Origin: Planctomycetaceae bacterium
GTDB taxonomy: Bacteria; Planctomycetota; Planctomycetia; Pirellulales; Pirellulaceae
Reading direction: 5' to 3'
DNA length: 60,941 nucleotides
Assembly: GCA_015490875.1 (NCBI GenBank)
Contig: WFWZ01000412.1
Span: 1 to 60,941 of the forward strand
Made by a program: the position numbers and the translations under genes. Every line of letters starts with the position of its first letter. Position 1 is the first letter of the stretch. This document shows positions 17,527 to 25,565 of the stretch, piece after piece. Below the pieces are notes generated by a model. That model was given only the letters and a program-made list of their open reading frames with translations, was not told where the DNA came from and searched no databases.

Positions 17527-18099
17527 GTGGCGACGTGGTATTACCGCACTTCGGGGAAAGAGATCGGGCCGCTGAAGTCGAGCGAAATCGTGGCGCACGT
17601 CCGCCAAGGCAAAGTGACGCCCGACACGCTCGTTCGGAAGAACGACTCGCAATGGGTGAGTGCTCGAGAGGTAAGCGGGCTTCTTGAGGCAGCGGACACG
17701 GCGAAGCGTTCCGAGCATGTCTGTCCGTTTTGTGGCGAGCCCATTCCACGGCCTCCCGTCCGTTGCCCGTCATGTTCGCGTGATGTCGTCGTCTCGCTGA
17801 AGGGAGGCCCGGCCCCGGCCGTTGCTACTCCCAAGAAGGCCGAATTGACGCCCGAAGAAGCGCAGGAACGTCGGCAACAACAGATCGCCGAACTTCAACG
17901 ACGCGCTGATCGCCGGGATATTTGGGTTTACTCAACATGCCTCCTTCTGTGGCTCGTCCTGCTCGTGGCTTCTCCATTCCTGCTGCGCTTGTGCGATGAC
18001 GGCACGATCGCCCTGAGCCGACATGTCATGACGGCTATTCTCGGGGGCATCGGGATCTTGTTCGCCGTGATCGCCTATTGGCTCACGCGGCCCGGCTGA
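17527..18099 (+). CDS. GYF-domain, zinc-ribbon membrane protein
   Basis: 190 residues; GTG start at 17527. Residues 1-57 are a GYF_2 domain (WYYRTSGKEIGPLKSSEI, then GKVTPDTLVRKNDSQWVSA), a proline-rich-peptide or protein-interaction fold common in planctomycete membrane proteins. A four-cysteine zinc ribbon follows (CPFCGEPIPRPPVRCPSC, about 66-83). After a charged helix come two C-terminal membrane spans (near 130-150 and 165-186). The function is unknown; it presumably presents the GYF and ribbon domains to the cytoplasm. Its 3' end overlaps the convergent regulator gene by 25 bp, so the two genes share antisense 3' ends. Confidence 0.85.
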   Translation: MATWYYRTSGKEIGPLKSSEIVAHVRQGKVTPDTLVRKNDSQWVSAREVSGLLEAADTAKRSEHVCPFCGEPIPRPPVRCPSCSRDVVVSLKGGPAPAVATPKKAELTPEEAQERRQQQIAELQRRADRRDIWVYSTCLLLWLVLLVASPFLLRLCDDGTIALSRHVMTAILGGIGILFAVIAYWLTRPG

Positions 18100-19460
18100 T
18101 CCGCAGTCGACTCCCACTCGCTCGAGGAAATCTGGTACTTCTCCACCAGTCGGTAGAGTTTGCGGCGGTCGATGCCGAGCCGCTTGGCGGCTCGAGTCTT
18201 GTTGCCCTTTTCGCGTCGCAAGACTTCCACGATTTTGGCTCGAGCCAGCGTACTGAGGTCATCAGCCATATCGAGGGTCACGCTGCGGGAGCAGTCGTGA
18301 GCGACGACCTCGGGTGGGAAATCACCCAGTCGCAAGATCCCATCATCCGCCATGATCTTGGCACGCTCGACGGCATTGCTCAGTTGACGGATGTTCCCCG
18401 GCCACGGATAACGCTCGAGAGCGGCCATCGCTTCGGGCTCGATGTCCCATCCCGGTCCCATGAAATGCCGCACCAGCAGTGGAATGTCGCCGATGCGCTC
18501 ACGCAGTGGCGGCATCTTGAGACTCATGATGTTGATGCGATAGTACAAGTCGTCTCGAAAACGCCCCGCTTCGACTTCTTTCAACAAATCCCGGTTGGTG
18601 GCCGAGAGAATCCGCACGTTGACGCGCCGCTCCTTGATCGAACCGATGCGGCGAAACGAGCCGTCTTCCAGCACTCGCAGGAGTTTGGCTTGGAGGGCTC
18701 CCGACAGCTCGCCAATTTCGTCGATGAAGAGCGTCCCGCCGTCGGCCACCTCGAAAAGCCCCTGTTTGGCCGTGACCGCTCCCGTAAACGATCCTTTCTC
18801 GTGACCGAAAAGCTCGCTCTCCAGTAGCGTTTCCGGAAGCGCAGCGCAGTTGATGACGACCAGGGGCTTGTCGGCGCGTTTGCTGGTGGCGTGGAGAGCT
18901 CGAGCGACCAGTTCCTTTCCAGTGCCGCTTTCTCCTTCGATCAAGATCGCCTTGTCGCTGGGCCCCGCCCGCTCGACGAGCCGAAACAGCTCGAGCATGG
19001 CTGGCGAACGTCCAATCATCTCATGGGACGTCTGATTCCGCTGTAAGATCGTACGAAGCTGCTGGTTCTCCTTGCGCAAAGCGCGACGTTCGTAGGCTCG
19101 CCCCACGAGCGCTTCGAGATCCTTCAGTGGAAACGGCTTGGTCAGGAAGTCATACGCTCCCGCCTTCATTGCTTCCACTGCCGTTTCAATCGATCCCTGC
19201 CCCGTCAGCATGATGACTTCGCAGTCGGCCGGGCCTCCCTTGAGCTCTTTCAATACCTCGACGCCACTCATCCCCGGCATCATCACATCCACGACCGCCA
19301 CGTCGAACTCCCGCCGCCGAGCCGCCTCGAGTGCTTCTTCCCCACTGCGTGCTTCGGTTACGGGAAAACCGCGAGTCCGAAAGCGCGAGGCGACCGTTTC
19401 GCGGAATTCGTCGTCGTCGTCCACCAAAAGGAGTTCTACTCGAGTCGGGTCCGTCTGCAT
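18075..19460 (-). CDS. NtrC-family sigma54-dependent response regulator
   Basis: 461 residues from ATG 19460 (GAGGAA upstream). Receiver domain 1-120 with [10 protein letters not shown], phospho-acceptor Asp in [11 protein letters not shown], and FLTKPF. The AAA+ domain has Walker A GESGTGKE, a GAFTGA loop present as GSFTGA ([13 protein letters not shown]), Walker [12 protein letters not shown], and the R-finger region SATNRDL. A Fis-type helix-turn-helix ends the protein ([20 protein letters not shown]). It activates sigma54 holoenzyme on phosphorylation, but no partner histidine kinase is adjacent. It is divergent from the uspA-like gene, and a -24/-12 promoter facing that gene lies in the 351-bp gap, so that gene is a likely target. 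Confidence 0.95.
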   Translation of the reverse strand: MQTDPTRVELLLVDDDDEFRETVASRFRTRGFPVTEARSGEEALEAARRREFDVAVVDVMMPGMSGVEVLKELKGGPADCEVIMLTGQGSIETAVEAMKAGAYDFLTKPFPLKDLEALVGRAYERRALRKENQQLRTILQRNQTSHEMIGRSPAMLELFRLVERAGPSDKAILIEGESGTGKELVARALHATSKRADKPLVVINCAALPETLLESELFGHEKGSFTGAVTAKQGLFEVADGGTLFIDEIGELSGALQAKLLRVLEDGSFRRIGSIKERRVNVRILSATNRDLLKEVEAGRFRDDLYYRINIMSLKMPPLRERIGDIPLLVRHFMGPGWDIEPEAMAALERYPWPGNIRQLSNAVERAKIMADDGILRLGDFPPEVVAHDCSRSVTLDMADDLSTLARAKIVEVLRREKGNKTRAAKRLGIDRRKLYRLVEKYQISSSEWESTADQPGRVSQ

Positions 19461-19560
19461 CAGCTGATTCCTCGATTGGCACCTCGGTTCCGGCCCCTTC
19501 CCTCGGCCTTCCACCTGTTGGCGGCGCGCACCATCGCGCGCTTCGCGCCCAGCCGCGCAC

Positions 19561-19574
19561 TTTGCACTCGCAAA
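19561..19574. promoter_or_regulatory. Enhancer-like palindrome upstream of the sigma54 promoter
   Basis: TTTGC-ACTC-GCAAA is a perfect inverted repeat centred about 80 bp upstream of the predicted sigma54 transcription start. That is a usual distance for an NtrC-type activator site, and an activator gene begins 100 bp away on the other strand. Assigning it to that activator is inference. Confidence 0.35.
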
Positions 19575-19623
19575 TCCCCATTCCAACGTGGGACGCGGTC
19601 ACACCTTGCAAATTACGGGCCGC

Positions 19624-19639
19624 TGGCACTGAATTTGCA
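19624..19639 (+). promoter_or_regulatory. Sigma54 (-24/-12) promoter
   Basis: TGGCAC (19624-19629), five bases, then TTGCA (19635-19639) matches the sigma54 consensus with correct GG-GC spacing. Initiation is expected near 19650, giving a leader of about 160 nt before the universal stress protein gene at 19812. The divergent neighbour encodes a sigma54 activator, which strengthens the call. Confidence 0.7.
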
Positions 19640-19726
19640 CCCCCGTCGACGGGTGGTCGGCACGCCACAAGCGCCATTGTGATAGAATGGGGCGGCCGTG
19701 GTGAAGACGGGACGGAGAGGCTGGTG

Positions 19727-19775
19727 CAGGATTGCCGGTCGACAGGGAGGTGCCCACCCCCAACCGGCAATCCTG
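19727..19775 (+). promoter_or_regulatory. Strong hairpin in the leader of the universal stress protein gene
   Basis: CAGGATTGCCGGT (19727-19739) and ACCGGCAATCCTG (19763-19775) are perfect 13-bp complements around a 23-nt interior. No T-run follows, so it is not a plain terminator. It ends 36 bases before the ATG and 23 bases before the GGGAGGA ribosome site, so it may stabilise the message or control translation. Confidence 0.5.
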
Positions 19776-19811
19776 ATACAGGCTCGACCATCGTGAACGG
19801 GAGGACCGATC

Positions 19812-20279
19812 ATGGAAATCAAAAAGATACTCTTTCCGACGGACTTCTCGCATTCCAGTGATGCTGCCCTCAGTTTGGCGACGTCGCTGGCGAGAGACAC
19901 TGGAGCCAAACTGCTGATCGCTCACGTCGAGGAGCCACCGGTGGCGTACGGCGGCGGGGAAATGTACTACGGGATTCCCGAGCCGGTGGAGGAGGACCTC
20001 CGAAAGATGCTTAAGGAAGTCGTTCCTACCGACCCGAATGTCCCGTATGAGCACCATTTGGTGACCGGGGATCCGGCGTCTGCCATCGTCCGGCTGGCCA
20101 AAGACGAAGACGTCGACCTGATTGTGATGGGAACGCATGGACGAACCGGTCTACTGAGGATGCTCATGGGAAGCGTCGCCGAGGCGGTTGTACGGCGGGC
20201 CCCTTGCCCGGTCCTCACGTATCGGCCCAAGGCGAAGAACCCCGAGGAGAGCGAGGCGTCGGTGGAGGGCGCGAGCTGA
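19812..20279 (+). CDS. Universal stress protein (UspA family)
   Basis: 155 residues, ATG 19812 with GGGAGGA eight bases upstream. This is a single Usp domain: IKKILFPTDFSHSSDAAL at the N-terminus and the ATP-binding glycine motif GTHGRTGLLRMLMGSVAE near residues 114-131, so it belongs to the nucleotide-binding (UspFG/MJ0577-like) class. These cytoplasmic proteins support survival under energy or redox stress. The unusual point is control: a sigma54 promoter and a divergent NtrC-type regulator lie upstream, and the leader contains a 13-bp hairpin. It is convergent with the next gene. Confidence 0.95.
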   Translation: MEIKKILFPTDFSHSSDAALSLATSLARDTGAKLLIAHVEEPPVAYGGGEMYYGIPEPVEEDLRKMLKEVVPTDPNVPYEHHLVTGDPASAIVRLAKDEDVDLIVMGTHGRTGLLRMLMGSVAEAVVRRAPCPVLTYRPKAKNPEESEASVEGAS

Positions 20280-20322
20280 ACGGGATGACCGGTTCGCACT
20301 AACCGAGTTGGCCGAAACAGCG

Positions 20323-20859
20323 TCAGCGTTGGGGCGCCGAGGCGGCCTTTCGCTTCCGGGCTCGTAGACGACGAATCTCAGCAAGACTCATCTGGCCGGA
20401 ACGATCCGCAGGGTCGCGAGTCGTCGCTCGAGTGTGCGATTGTCGTGCCTGAGCAAGCTCTGAGGCCCACGGGCTCGAAACAACTTGGCTTCGCACTGCC
20501 GCATCCCACGCCCCCCAGTCGATGACGGTGACATGGATGCTGGCCGATCGGGCCCCGCCGCGAACTCCCCGATTCGAACCCACTGGCGGTCCTCCTGGAA
20601 GGCCTCGCATCGTGCGCGCCGCCGCCCGGCTACGCGATCCGCCCAAGATCGCCGCTCCCCGGTCGGGAACGACTACCGTCGAACGCACCGAAAACTGCTG
20701 CCATGTGGGCAGGAAGATTTTCTGGGCAGGGGCGTTGGCGGGCGAGCCGACCCAGAAGGCCAGTAGAACCAAGATTCCGGCGGGTAGGCGAAGTTCGTCG
20801 AGCCGCCGCTGCAACTTATAACGCGAAGGCGATTCCCATTCCCCCGTCTCTCGGCCCAT
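20323..20859 (-). CDS. Small secreted protein with a secretin-tail-like VPD-GG motif
   Basis: 178 residues from ATG 20859 (the frame opens at 20961). A signal peptide-like segment (LPAGILVLLAFWVGSPANA) is followed by FSVRSTVVVPDRGAAILGG, which resembles the VPDGGTxxxGG element in the C-terminal gate region of secretins but here stands alone. The rest is Arg/Ser-rich with no fold I recognise. I know short exported proteins of this style from planctomycetes but cannot name a function. It is downstream of the pentapeptide gene on the same strand (80 bp), so co-transcription is possible. Confidence 0.65.
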   Translation of the reverse strand: MGRETGEWESPSRYKLQRRLDELRLPAGILVLLAFWVGSPANAPAQKIFLPTWQQFSVRSTVVVPDRGAAILGGSRSRAAARTMRGLPGGPPVGSNRGVRGGARSASIHVTVIDWGAWDAAVRSQVVSSPWASELAQARQSHTRATTRDPADRSGQMSLAEIRRLRARKRKAASAPQR

Positions 20860-20939
20860 TGGTTTCCAACTCCTTCTGGCCCCGAGCAGACCTTCTACGC
20901 GTGCTCCGCTACTGGCACGACTTCGGCACGTTCGACGCG

Positions 20940-21572
20940 TTACGAAGCCCAAAACTGCCACCAGCGTCGCGTCGGTTTCCGAGCCGCAGTCGGCGCTCCG
21001 ACACGCTGACCGTGAGGTCCGATCGCCCCTTCCATTTTGACTCGAGCCATCTGAGCATCGGCCAGTTTGGCGTCAAACATGTTGGCTCGCGTCAAGTCCG
21101 CCCCCGTCAAGTTGGCTCCCGTCAGATCGGCACCCCGCAAGTCCGCGCCACTCAAGTTGGCATCGTTCAGGTTGCATCGCAGATCGGCCAGGCTCAAGTC
21201 GGCACCCCGCAAATCGGCGCCGCTCATGTCGGCATTGGACAGCCTCGCATAGCGAAAATTGGCGCCGGTGAGTTTGGCATCTCGGAACTGCGAGTTCTCC
21301 AGCAAGACGTCCGTGAAATCCGCCTCGGAGAAATCACTTTCAATGAATAGGGAACCTCGCATCAGCGAGCTCTTGAAAACCGCTCGCACTCCCTTCACAC
21401 CTCTCAAATCCGCCTCTTGCAAATCGCAGTTCCGAAAGTCGACCTCGGTCAGATCCAGTCCGGTCAGATCCGCGCCCGCTAATCGGAGGCCGTCGAAGGT
21501 GTGTCCGCGCAACGTCCTGTCTTCCACGCGCAACAACACATCGCCCGTTTCGCGATGACGAATCTCGATCAT
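20940..21572 (-). CDS. Pentapeptide-repeat protein
   Basis: 210 residues from ATG 21572 (GGGG eight bases upstream; a GTG six bases earlier is also possible). From residue 25 to about 175 the sequence follows the A(D/N)LXX period: GADLTGLDLTEVDFRNCDLQ, ADFTDVLLENSQFRDAKLTG, ANLSGADLRGADLTGANLTG. This folds as a right-handed quadrilateral beta-helix. The C-terminal 30 residues are Arg/Trp-rich. Pentapeptide proteins include DNA-mimicking gyrase protectors and scaffolds; nothing here shows which. An operator-like nested inverted repeat lies at 21602-21642, upstream of the start. Confidence 0.9.
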   Translation of the reverse strand: MIEIRHRETGDVLLRVEDRTLRGHTFDGLRLAGADLTGLDLTEVDFRNCDLQEADLRGVKGVRAVFKSSLMRGSLFIESDFSEADFTDVLLENSQFRDAKLTGANFRYARLSNADMSGADLRGADLSLADLRCNLNDANLSGADLRGADLTGANLTGADLTRANMFDAKLADAQMARVKMEGAIGPHGQRVGAPTAARKPTRRWWQFWAS

Positions 21573-21601
21573 GCCCACGACCCCTTTCCAGGGCGCCTGT
21601 C

Positions 21602-21642
21602 ACTAACGTGTCATCCACAACACGTATTGCAACAGCGTTAGT
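21602..21642. promoter_or_regulatory. Nested inverted repeats upstream of the pentapeptide gene
   Basis: ACTAACG (21602-21608) pairs with CGTTAGT (21636-21642), and ACGTGT (21606-21611) pairs with ACACGT (21620-21625). They begin 30 bp upstream of the pentapeptide ATG, a likely operator position. The next 310 bases (21643-21955) show no ORF, RNA or clear promoter to me. Confidence 0.35.
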
Positions 21643-21955
21643 CGATGAAGGGCAACGACTGCCGCCTTCCTCCCTTCATCTCACGAAAGCTCCTGCAGCA
21701 GCAACTCCTCCCTTGTCCTTGGTTCCTCTTGCCTCAGTTCCGAACGCACCTCCCTACTATACCAGGATCATTGGCCCAATTCACGGGCGGTTTTCCGGAA
21801 TTCCCTGGGTTCCCCCTAAAACGGACAATTGAGTACACCTATTGGGATGTACTTCCGGCGTTCGGGCTGGTCGTCACGTGCCTCGCCGTGACCGCAGTGC
21901 CACAGGTGCGCCCTTCAACACTCGCTGCAACCTCTCTGTTTTGCCTAGCTTCTAC

Positions 21956-21984
21956 TTGACGGAGCTCGACGCGTCGGAGACAAT
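21956..21984 (+). promoter_or_regulatory. Sigma70-type promoter of the 22035 beta-helix gene
   Basis: TTGACG (21956-21961), 17 bp, GACAAT (21979-21984). The predicted start near 21991 gives a leader of about 44 nt containing the ribosome site AGAGGAAC directly before ATG 22035. Confidence 0.5.
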
Positions 21985-22034
21985 CCGCCCGTTTGAGTGT
22001 GATCGCGCCGGGGGCTGGGTAGTCAAGAGGAACA

Positions 22035-23045
22035 ATGATGCCATCGAATTGCGCGGCGGTACCGACAACGGGGCGGTCGACGGGGAATGGGGACGCGGCG
22101 CTGAGCCGCCGAGGCGGAATCTGCTCCCGCGGCAGCGTCCGTTTCTTTCTCACGGCGACCTGGTGGGTCGCGACAATGGCGTTCGGATGCATGTTGCCCG
22201 TCGGCCGTACTTTGGGGGTGGAGTGGTACGTCGACAACGTCAAAGGAGATGACACACGGGATGGCCGTTCTGCCGAGGTGCATGCGGGGAGTGGTCCCTT
22301 TCGAACCATTGCGCGAGCCCTTCGGGCGGCCGAAGCCGGTGATCGGATCATTTTAGCCAACACTGGCCAACCCTACCGCGAAAGCATCACCTTGCAGGGA
22401 GGTCGGCATAGTGGAACGGCTCGATCGCCCTTTGCCCTGGTGGGAAACGGAGCCGTTCTGGAGGGGCGCCGCCCGGTCCCCCCTGATGCTTGGGAGCATG
22501 TCGGTGGCCACGTCTTTCGTTTCCGGCCTCGTTACATGGCCCATCAGGTACTGTTTCTCGACGATGACGTGGCCGCGCGGGTCGAAGCGTCGCGTGAACG
22601 GGAGGAACTTCCCACCCTTGAGCCACTCCAGTGGTGCTTGTGGCGAGGCCACATCTACTTTTGTACCGAAGAAGGCAAACTTCCCAGCCATTACCGGCTC
22701 AGTTGCGGAGGTCACACCGTGGGAATCACCCTATACGAAGTGCGCCACGTCGTGATCATGGAGCTGACGGTTCGCGGATACCAACTCGACGGAATCAATG
22801 CTCATGATGGGGCGCGCGACGTGATCTTCGCCAACGTTAACGCAGAAGGAAATGGGCGAAGTGGTTTTTCCTTCGGTGGGGCTTCGCGGGTCTTTCTGTG
22901 GCAGTGCAGCGGCAAGAACAACGGTGAAGCTCAGATGCGTGCCGAGGGATATGCCCGCGTCACGACGAAGGAATGCCACTTCGAGTCTGGTCCGGGTGAA
23001 GAGACGCGACGCGAAGACCACGCCGTTATCGAACCTCGTCCGTGA
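22035..23045 (+). CDS. Secreted right-handed beta-helix (pectate-lyase-like) protein
   Basis: 336 residues. A long basic N-region precedes a hydrophobic segment near residues 37-55 that could be a signal peptide. The mature start VEWYVDNVKGDDTRDGRS followed by GPFRTIARALRAAEAGDRI is the DUF1565/parallel beta-helix opening, and later coils (DGINAHDGARDVIFANVNAE, SRVFLWQCSGKNNGEA) continue it. At 336 residues it is about half the size of its relative at 31037-32923, and the last coils may be missing. A polysaccharide-binding or lyase role is possible; no catalytic residues can be assigned. The 3' end overlaps the convergent flippase-like gene by 20 bp. Confidence 0.78.
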   Translation: MMPSNCAAVPTTGRSTGNGDAALSRRGGICSRGSVRFFLTATWWVATMAFGCMLPVGRTLGVEWYVDNVKGDDTRDGRSAEVHAGSGPFRTIARALRAAEAGDRIILANTGQPYRESITLQGGRHSGTARSPFALVGNGAVLEGRRPVPPDAWEHVGGHVFRFRPRYMAHQVLFLDDDVAARVEASREREELPTLEPLQWCLWRGHIYFCTEEGKLPSHYRLSCGGHTVGITLYEVRHVVIMELTVRGYQLDGINAHDGARDVIFANVNAEGNGRSGFSFGGASRVFLWQCSGKNNGEAQMRAEGYARVTTKECHFESGPGEETRREDHAVIEPRP

Positions 23046-24078
23046 CCGCCGCAGCCATCGCTTCCTCCTCGTCTTCACTCGCCTCCGCCAGCTCGCGCGC
23101 CTCGCGCTCAATCCGTTCCCAATCGGCATCAGACGTCCAATAGTAACAAAGCCCCAGCGCTGCCAGTGCGATTTGGACGAGCCGAAAGACGAGTGCCACA
23201 ATTACGCCGGAGACGGCATGGGGTTCGGCAGGGATGATTTTGTAAAGCGAGGCCATCGCCAGCTCGAAAGCTCCCAGTCCAGCCGGTGTGAAGGGGAGCG
23301 ATCCAGCGACCATCGACAAAGGCACGATCACCAGATGCTCAGTCAGGCTGGGAGCGGCTTGGAAGAGGGCTCGAGCCACACAGTAGATCGCCGCGGCGAA
23401 AAGAATATGTGTGACGAAACTCTGTCCGAGTGCCAAGGCGAGCACACCGGGGCGCCGCCGGTACATGCGCATCGCACCGACCAACCGCTCGACGGCACCG
23501 CCGATGCGAGGAAGTCGGGCGAGGGCTTCGGAAAGGGCTCCCGTCGTGAACCCTGGCAGCGAAAAAAGGCCAATGGCAACGGCGCCGACGAGAGTGGCGG
23601 CCACGGTGAACTGGGAGACGGTCCGCACGTCGCTTGGCATGTCGGATCGCCAGGTCCCAACGACGGCGACCGAAGCAACGATGAGCAAAGCGTACAGGCC
23701 GATGATCCGGTCGACCAGCACCGAGGCCACTGCTTCGGGGCGGCGTTGAGGCTGTTCTCTTGCGATGAAGATCGCTTTGAACAGGTCGCCGCCGACGACC
23801 CCCACAGAAACGAAATTGAGTAAGTATCCCAGGAACCCGAGTCTCAAAGCGTCGCTCAAGCGGAAAGGTATATAGAGACTACGAACGAGGAGATGCCAGC
23901 GCACGAACGTGTTGACCAGCGCAGCAAGGGACAAGAGGAGACTCGCGACGAGGAGCCACCAGTTTTTCTTCATCGTCCGGAGCTGCTGAAGCTGTTCCGG
24001 GGGCGTGCTCCACAGCAGCCACGCGATGACCGCCAGCGGCAGGACGACTTTCAAAATGATCACCAAGAACTTGCGCAC
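23026..24078 (-). CDS. YbhN/lysylphosphatidylglycerol-synthase-TM family membrane protein
   Basis: 350 residues, GTG start at 24078 with GAGGAG upstream. About eight membrane spans are visible, starting with FLVIILKVVLPLAVIAWLLW. Family-typical segments are LGFLGYLLNFVSVGVVGGDL near residue 84 and PLSMVAGSLPFTPAGLGAFE near 255 (the PxxPGGLG-like element of UPF0104). Relatives include the MprF flippase domain and YbhN, so a lipid or glycolipid flippase role is likely but the substrate is unknown. The cytoplasmic C-terminus is Glu-rich. Confidence 0.85.
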   Translation of the reverse strand: MRKFLVIILKVVLPLAVIAWLLWSTPPEQLQQLRTMKKNWWLLVASLLLSLAALVNTFVRWHLLVRSLYIPFRLSDALRLGFLGYLLNFVSVGVVGGDLFKAIFIAREQPQRRPEAVASVLVDRIIGLYALLIVASVAVVGTWRSDMPSDVRTVSQFTVAATLVGAVAIGLFSLPGFTTGALSEALARLPRIGGAVERLVGAMRMYRRRPGVLALALGQSFVTHILFAAAIYCVARALFQAAPSLTEHLVIVPLSMVAGSLPFTPAGLGAFELAMASLYKIIPAEPHAVSGVIVALVFRLVQIALAALGLCYYWTSDADWERIEREARELAEASEDEEEAMAAAVTDEVR

Positions 24079-24196
24079 ACCAACGGCTCCTCAAGTTCCT
24101 CCCCACGTTCACCGAACGAGCCACTCGGCAGGCAACCCGAATAACGACTGATCGGCCTCGGAGATCTACTACGCGGTTCACCACCCGGCCAGCAGC

Positions 24197-25336
24197 TTAT
24201 TCGGCAATCCATCCGGGTGGCGCCTCGGCATGGAGCTGCGGGGCGGGTTGTGCCAGTTCTTCCACGGGAGTTACCCCGGCACGGACGGCGTCGGCGCCGA
24301 CCCAGAGTCCGAGTTCGAGTTGGAAGGAGACGCAGCCCCGAGGCTCGAGGCGCGCGACTCGCCCCTGCTCTTCCTCAAAGCCGCGAGGATTCGGGTAGTT
24401 CGTCGCGGGCTCCAACCCCGTGACGTAACCATCGGCGAGCGCGGTCGGATTCTTCCAAAGTGAAAAACAGGGGAGGGTCGATGTTTGGAAGGCGACCGTC
24501 GCCGCGAGCGACGCATCCGCCGCCACGAGCGCCGCTCGGCCCCAACCTTCCGCATCGGACCGAGGTCGGAAGAAGTAGACGCGCTCGGGAACGCCCGCCT
24601 GCGGAGCCGGCATGCGATCCCACTGGTCCAGTTCGGCTGCCGCCTCGGGTGTCCGCGGTACGACCTCTTCGGCAGTCACGATGGTCCGAGCTCCTTCGCC
24701 CAGCAGCGGTGGCCCGAAGTTGATGTGGTACAGCAACTGCGCTGTGGCCGGGCTCTCCGAGAGGTTCTCGATGGTATCGCGAACGATCAACACGGGGCGA
24801 TCCGGGAGCAGTTCCAGCGAGCTGATCAGCCGGAGTTTCGAAAAGTGAAAACGAGTTTCGTCGACGATGCCCCGAATCTCCAAGCCCCCTCGCTCGGTCA
24901 GTCGTAACTCGACCTCCCGAGCCGGCCGGTTGGCGATGCGGCCATGCAACGGATACTGGAGTCTCCCGCTCGCATCGAATTGAGGGGCTCCGTTGCTCTC
25001 GAGCCCGCACCGCACCAGCCACTCGTCGAACCCATCCAGCCATCCCAGGCCCGATGGCTCTAGCAACGGCACATAGGCCGGATGAACGGGACCGGGTACT
25101 GGCGAGTCCCAACCAAACCGTACCCCCTTGACGCGTGCGGCGTGCAGGCCCATGCCTCGAGTCGGCAGGACGTCGACTTCGAGATCGCCGACGGCCAGGC
25201 TCACGATGGGGACGCCTTCGCGGATGCCGCCTCGCGCCACGCGACTTCGAGCCCACCAACTCTGGCCTGCCACTTGCCAACCATCGGGTACTCCGCCCGA
25301 ATCTTCTCCCAACAACTGCCAACTGGATGATTGCAT
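24197..25336 (-). CDS. DUF4432 family aldose-1-epimerase-like protein
   Basis: 379 residues from ATG 25336, which sits nine bases from GGAGG; ATG 25342 is an alternative. The beta-sandwich of the galactose-mutarotase superfamily is recognisable (DLEVDVLPTRGMGLHAARV, FGWDSPVPGPVHPAYVP, LLYHINFGPPLL, NPTALADGYVTGLEPATNYP). DUF4432 proteins are usually annotated as aldose-1-epimerase-like, acting on uronates or other sugars. The gene is divergent from the carbohydrate cluster that starts at 25566, which supports a role in the same pathway, possibly epimerising the substrate after uptake. Confidence 0.88.
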   Translation of the reverse strand: MQSSSWQLLGEDSGGVPDGWQVAGQSWWARSRVARGGIREGVPIVSLAVGDLEVDVLPTRGMGLHAARVKGVRFGWDSPVPGPVHPAYVPLLEPSGLGWLDGFDEWLVRCGLESNGAPQFDASGRLQYPLHGRIANRPAREVELRLTERGGLEIRGIVDETRFHFSKLRLISSLELLPDRPVLIVRDTIENLSESPATAQLLYHINFGPPLLGEGARTIVTAEEVVPRTPEAAAELDQWDRMPAPQAGVPERVYFFRPRSDAEGWGRAALVAADASLAATVAFQTSTLPCFSLWKNPTALADGYVTGLEPATNYPNPRGFEEEQGRVARLEPRGCVSFQLELGLWVGADAVRAGVTPVEELAQPAPQLHAEAPPGWIAE

Positions 25337-25565
25337 CCGCATGGACCTCCCACGACGACCTGTTCTCCGATGGAGCACTTCCCCGGCGCCGCCCCCAAGC
25401 CTACGAGGTGGTTACGCCTTCGGTTATCGTAATTGTCGGACCGTCCTTCGCCTATTGCCGATTCCCCTGGCTTGCGAAGAGGCTCAAAAGCCAATAAAAA
25501 AGACATCGTTGATCGAGTAACGAGCCGGCCAGGACGAATCATCGACGTATGAATCGAGGTGACGG

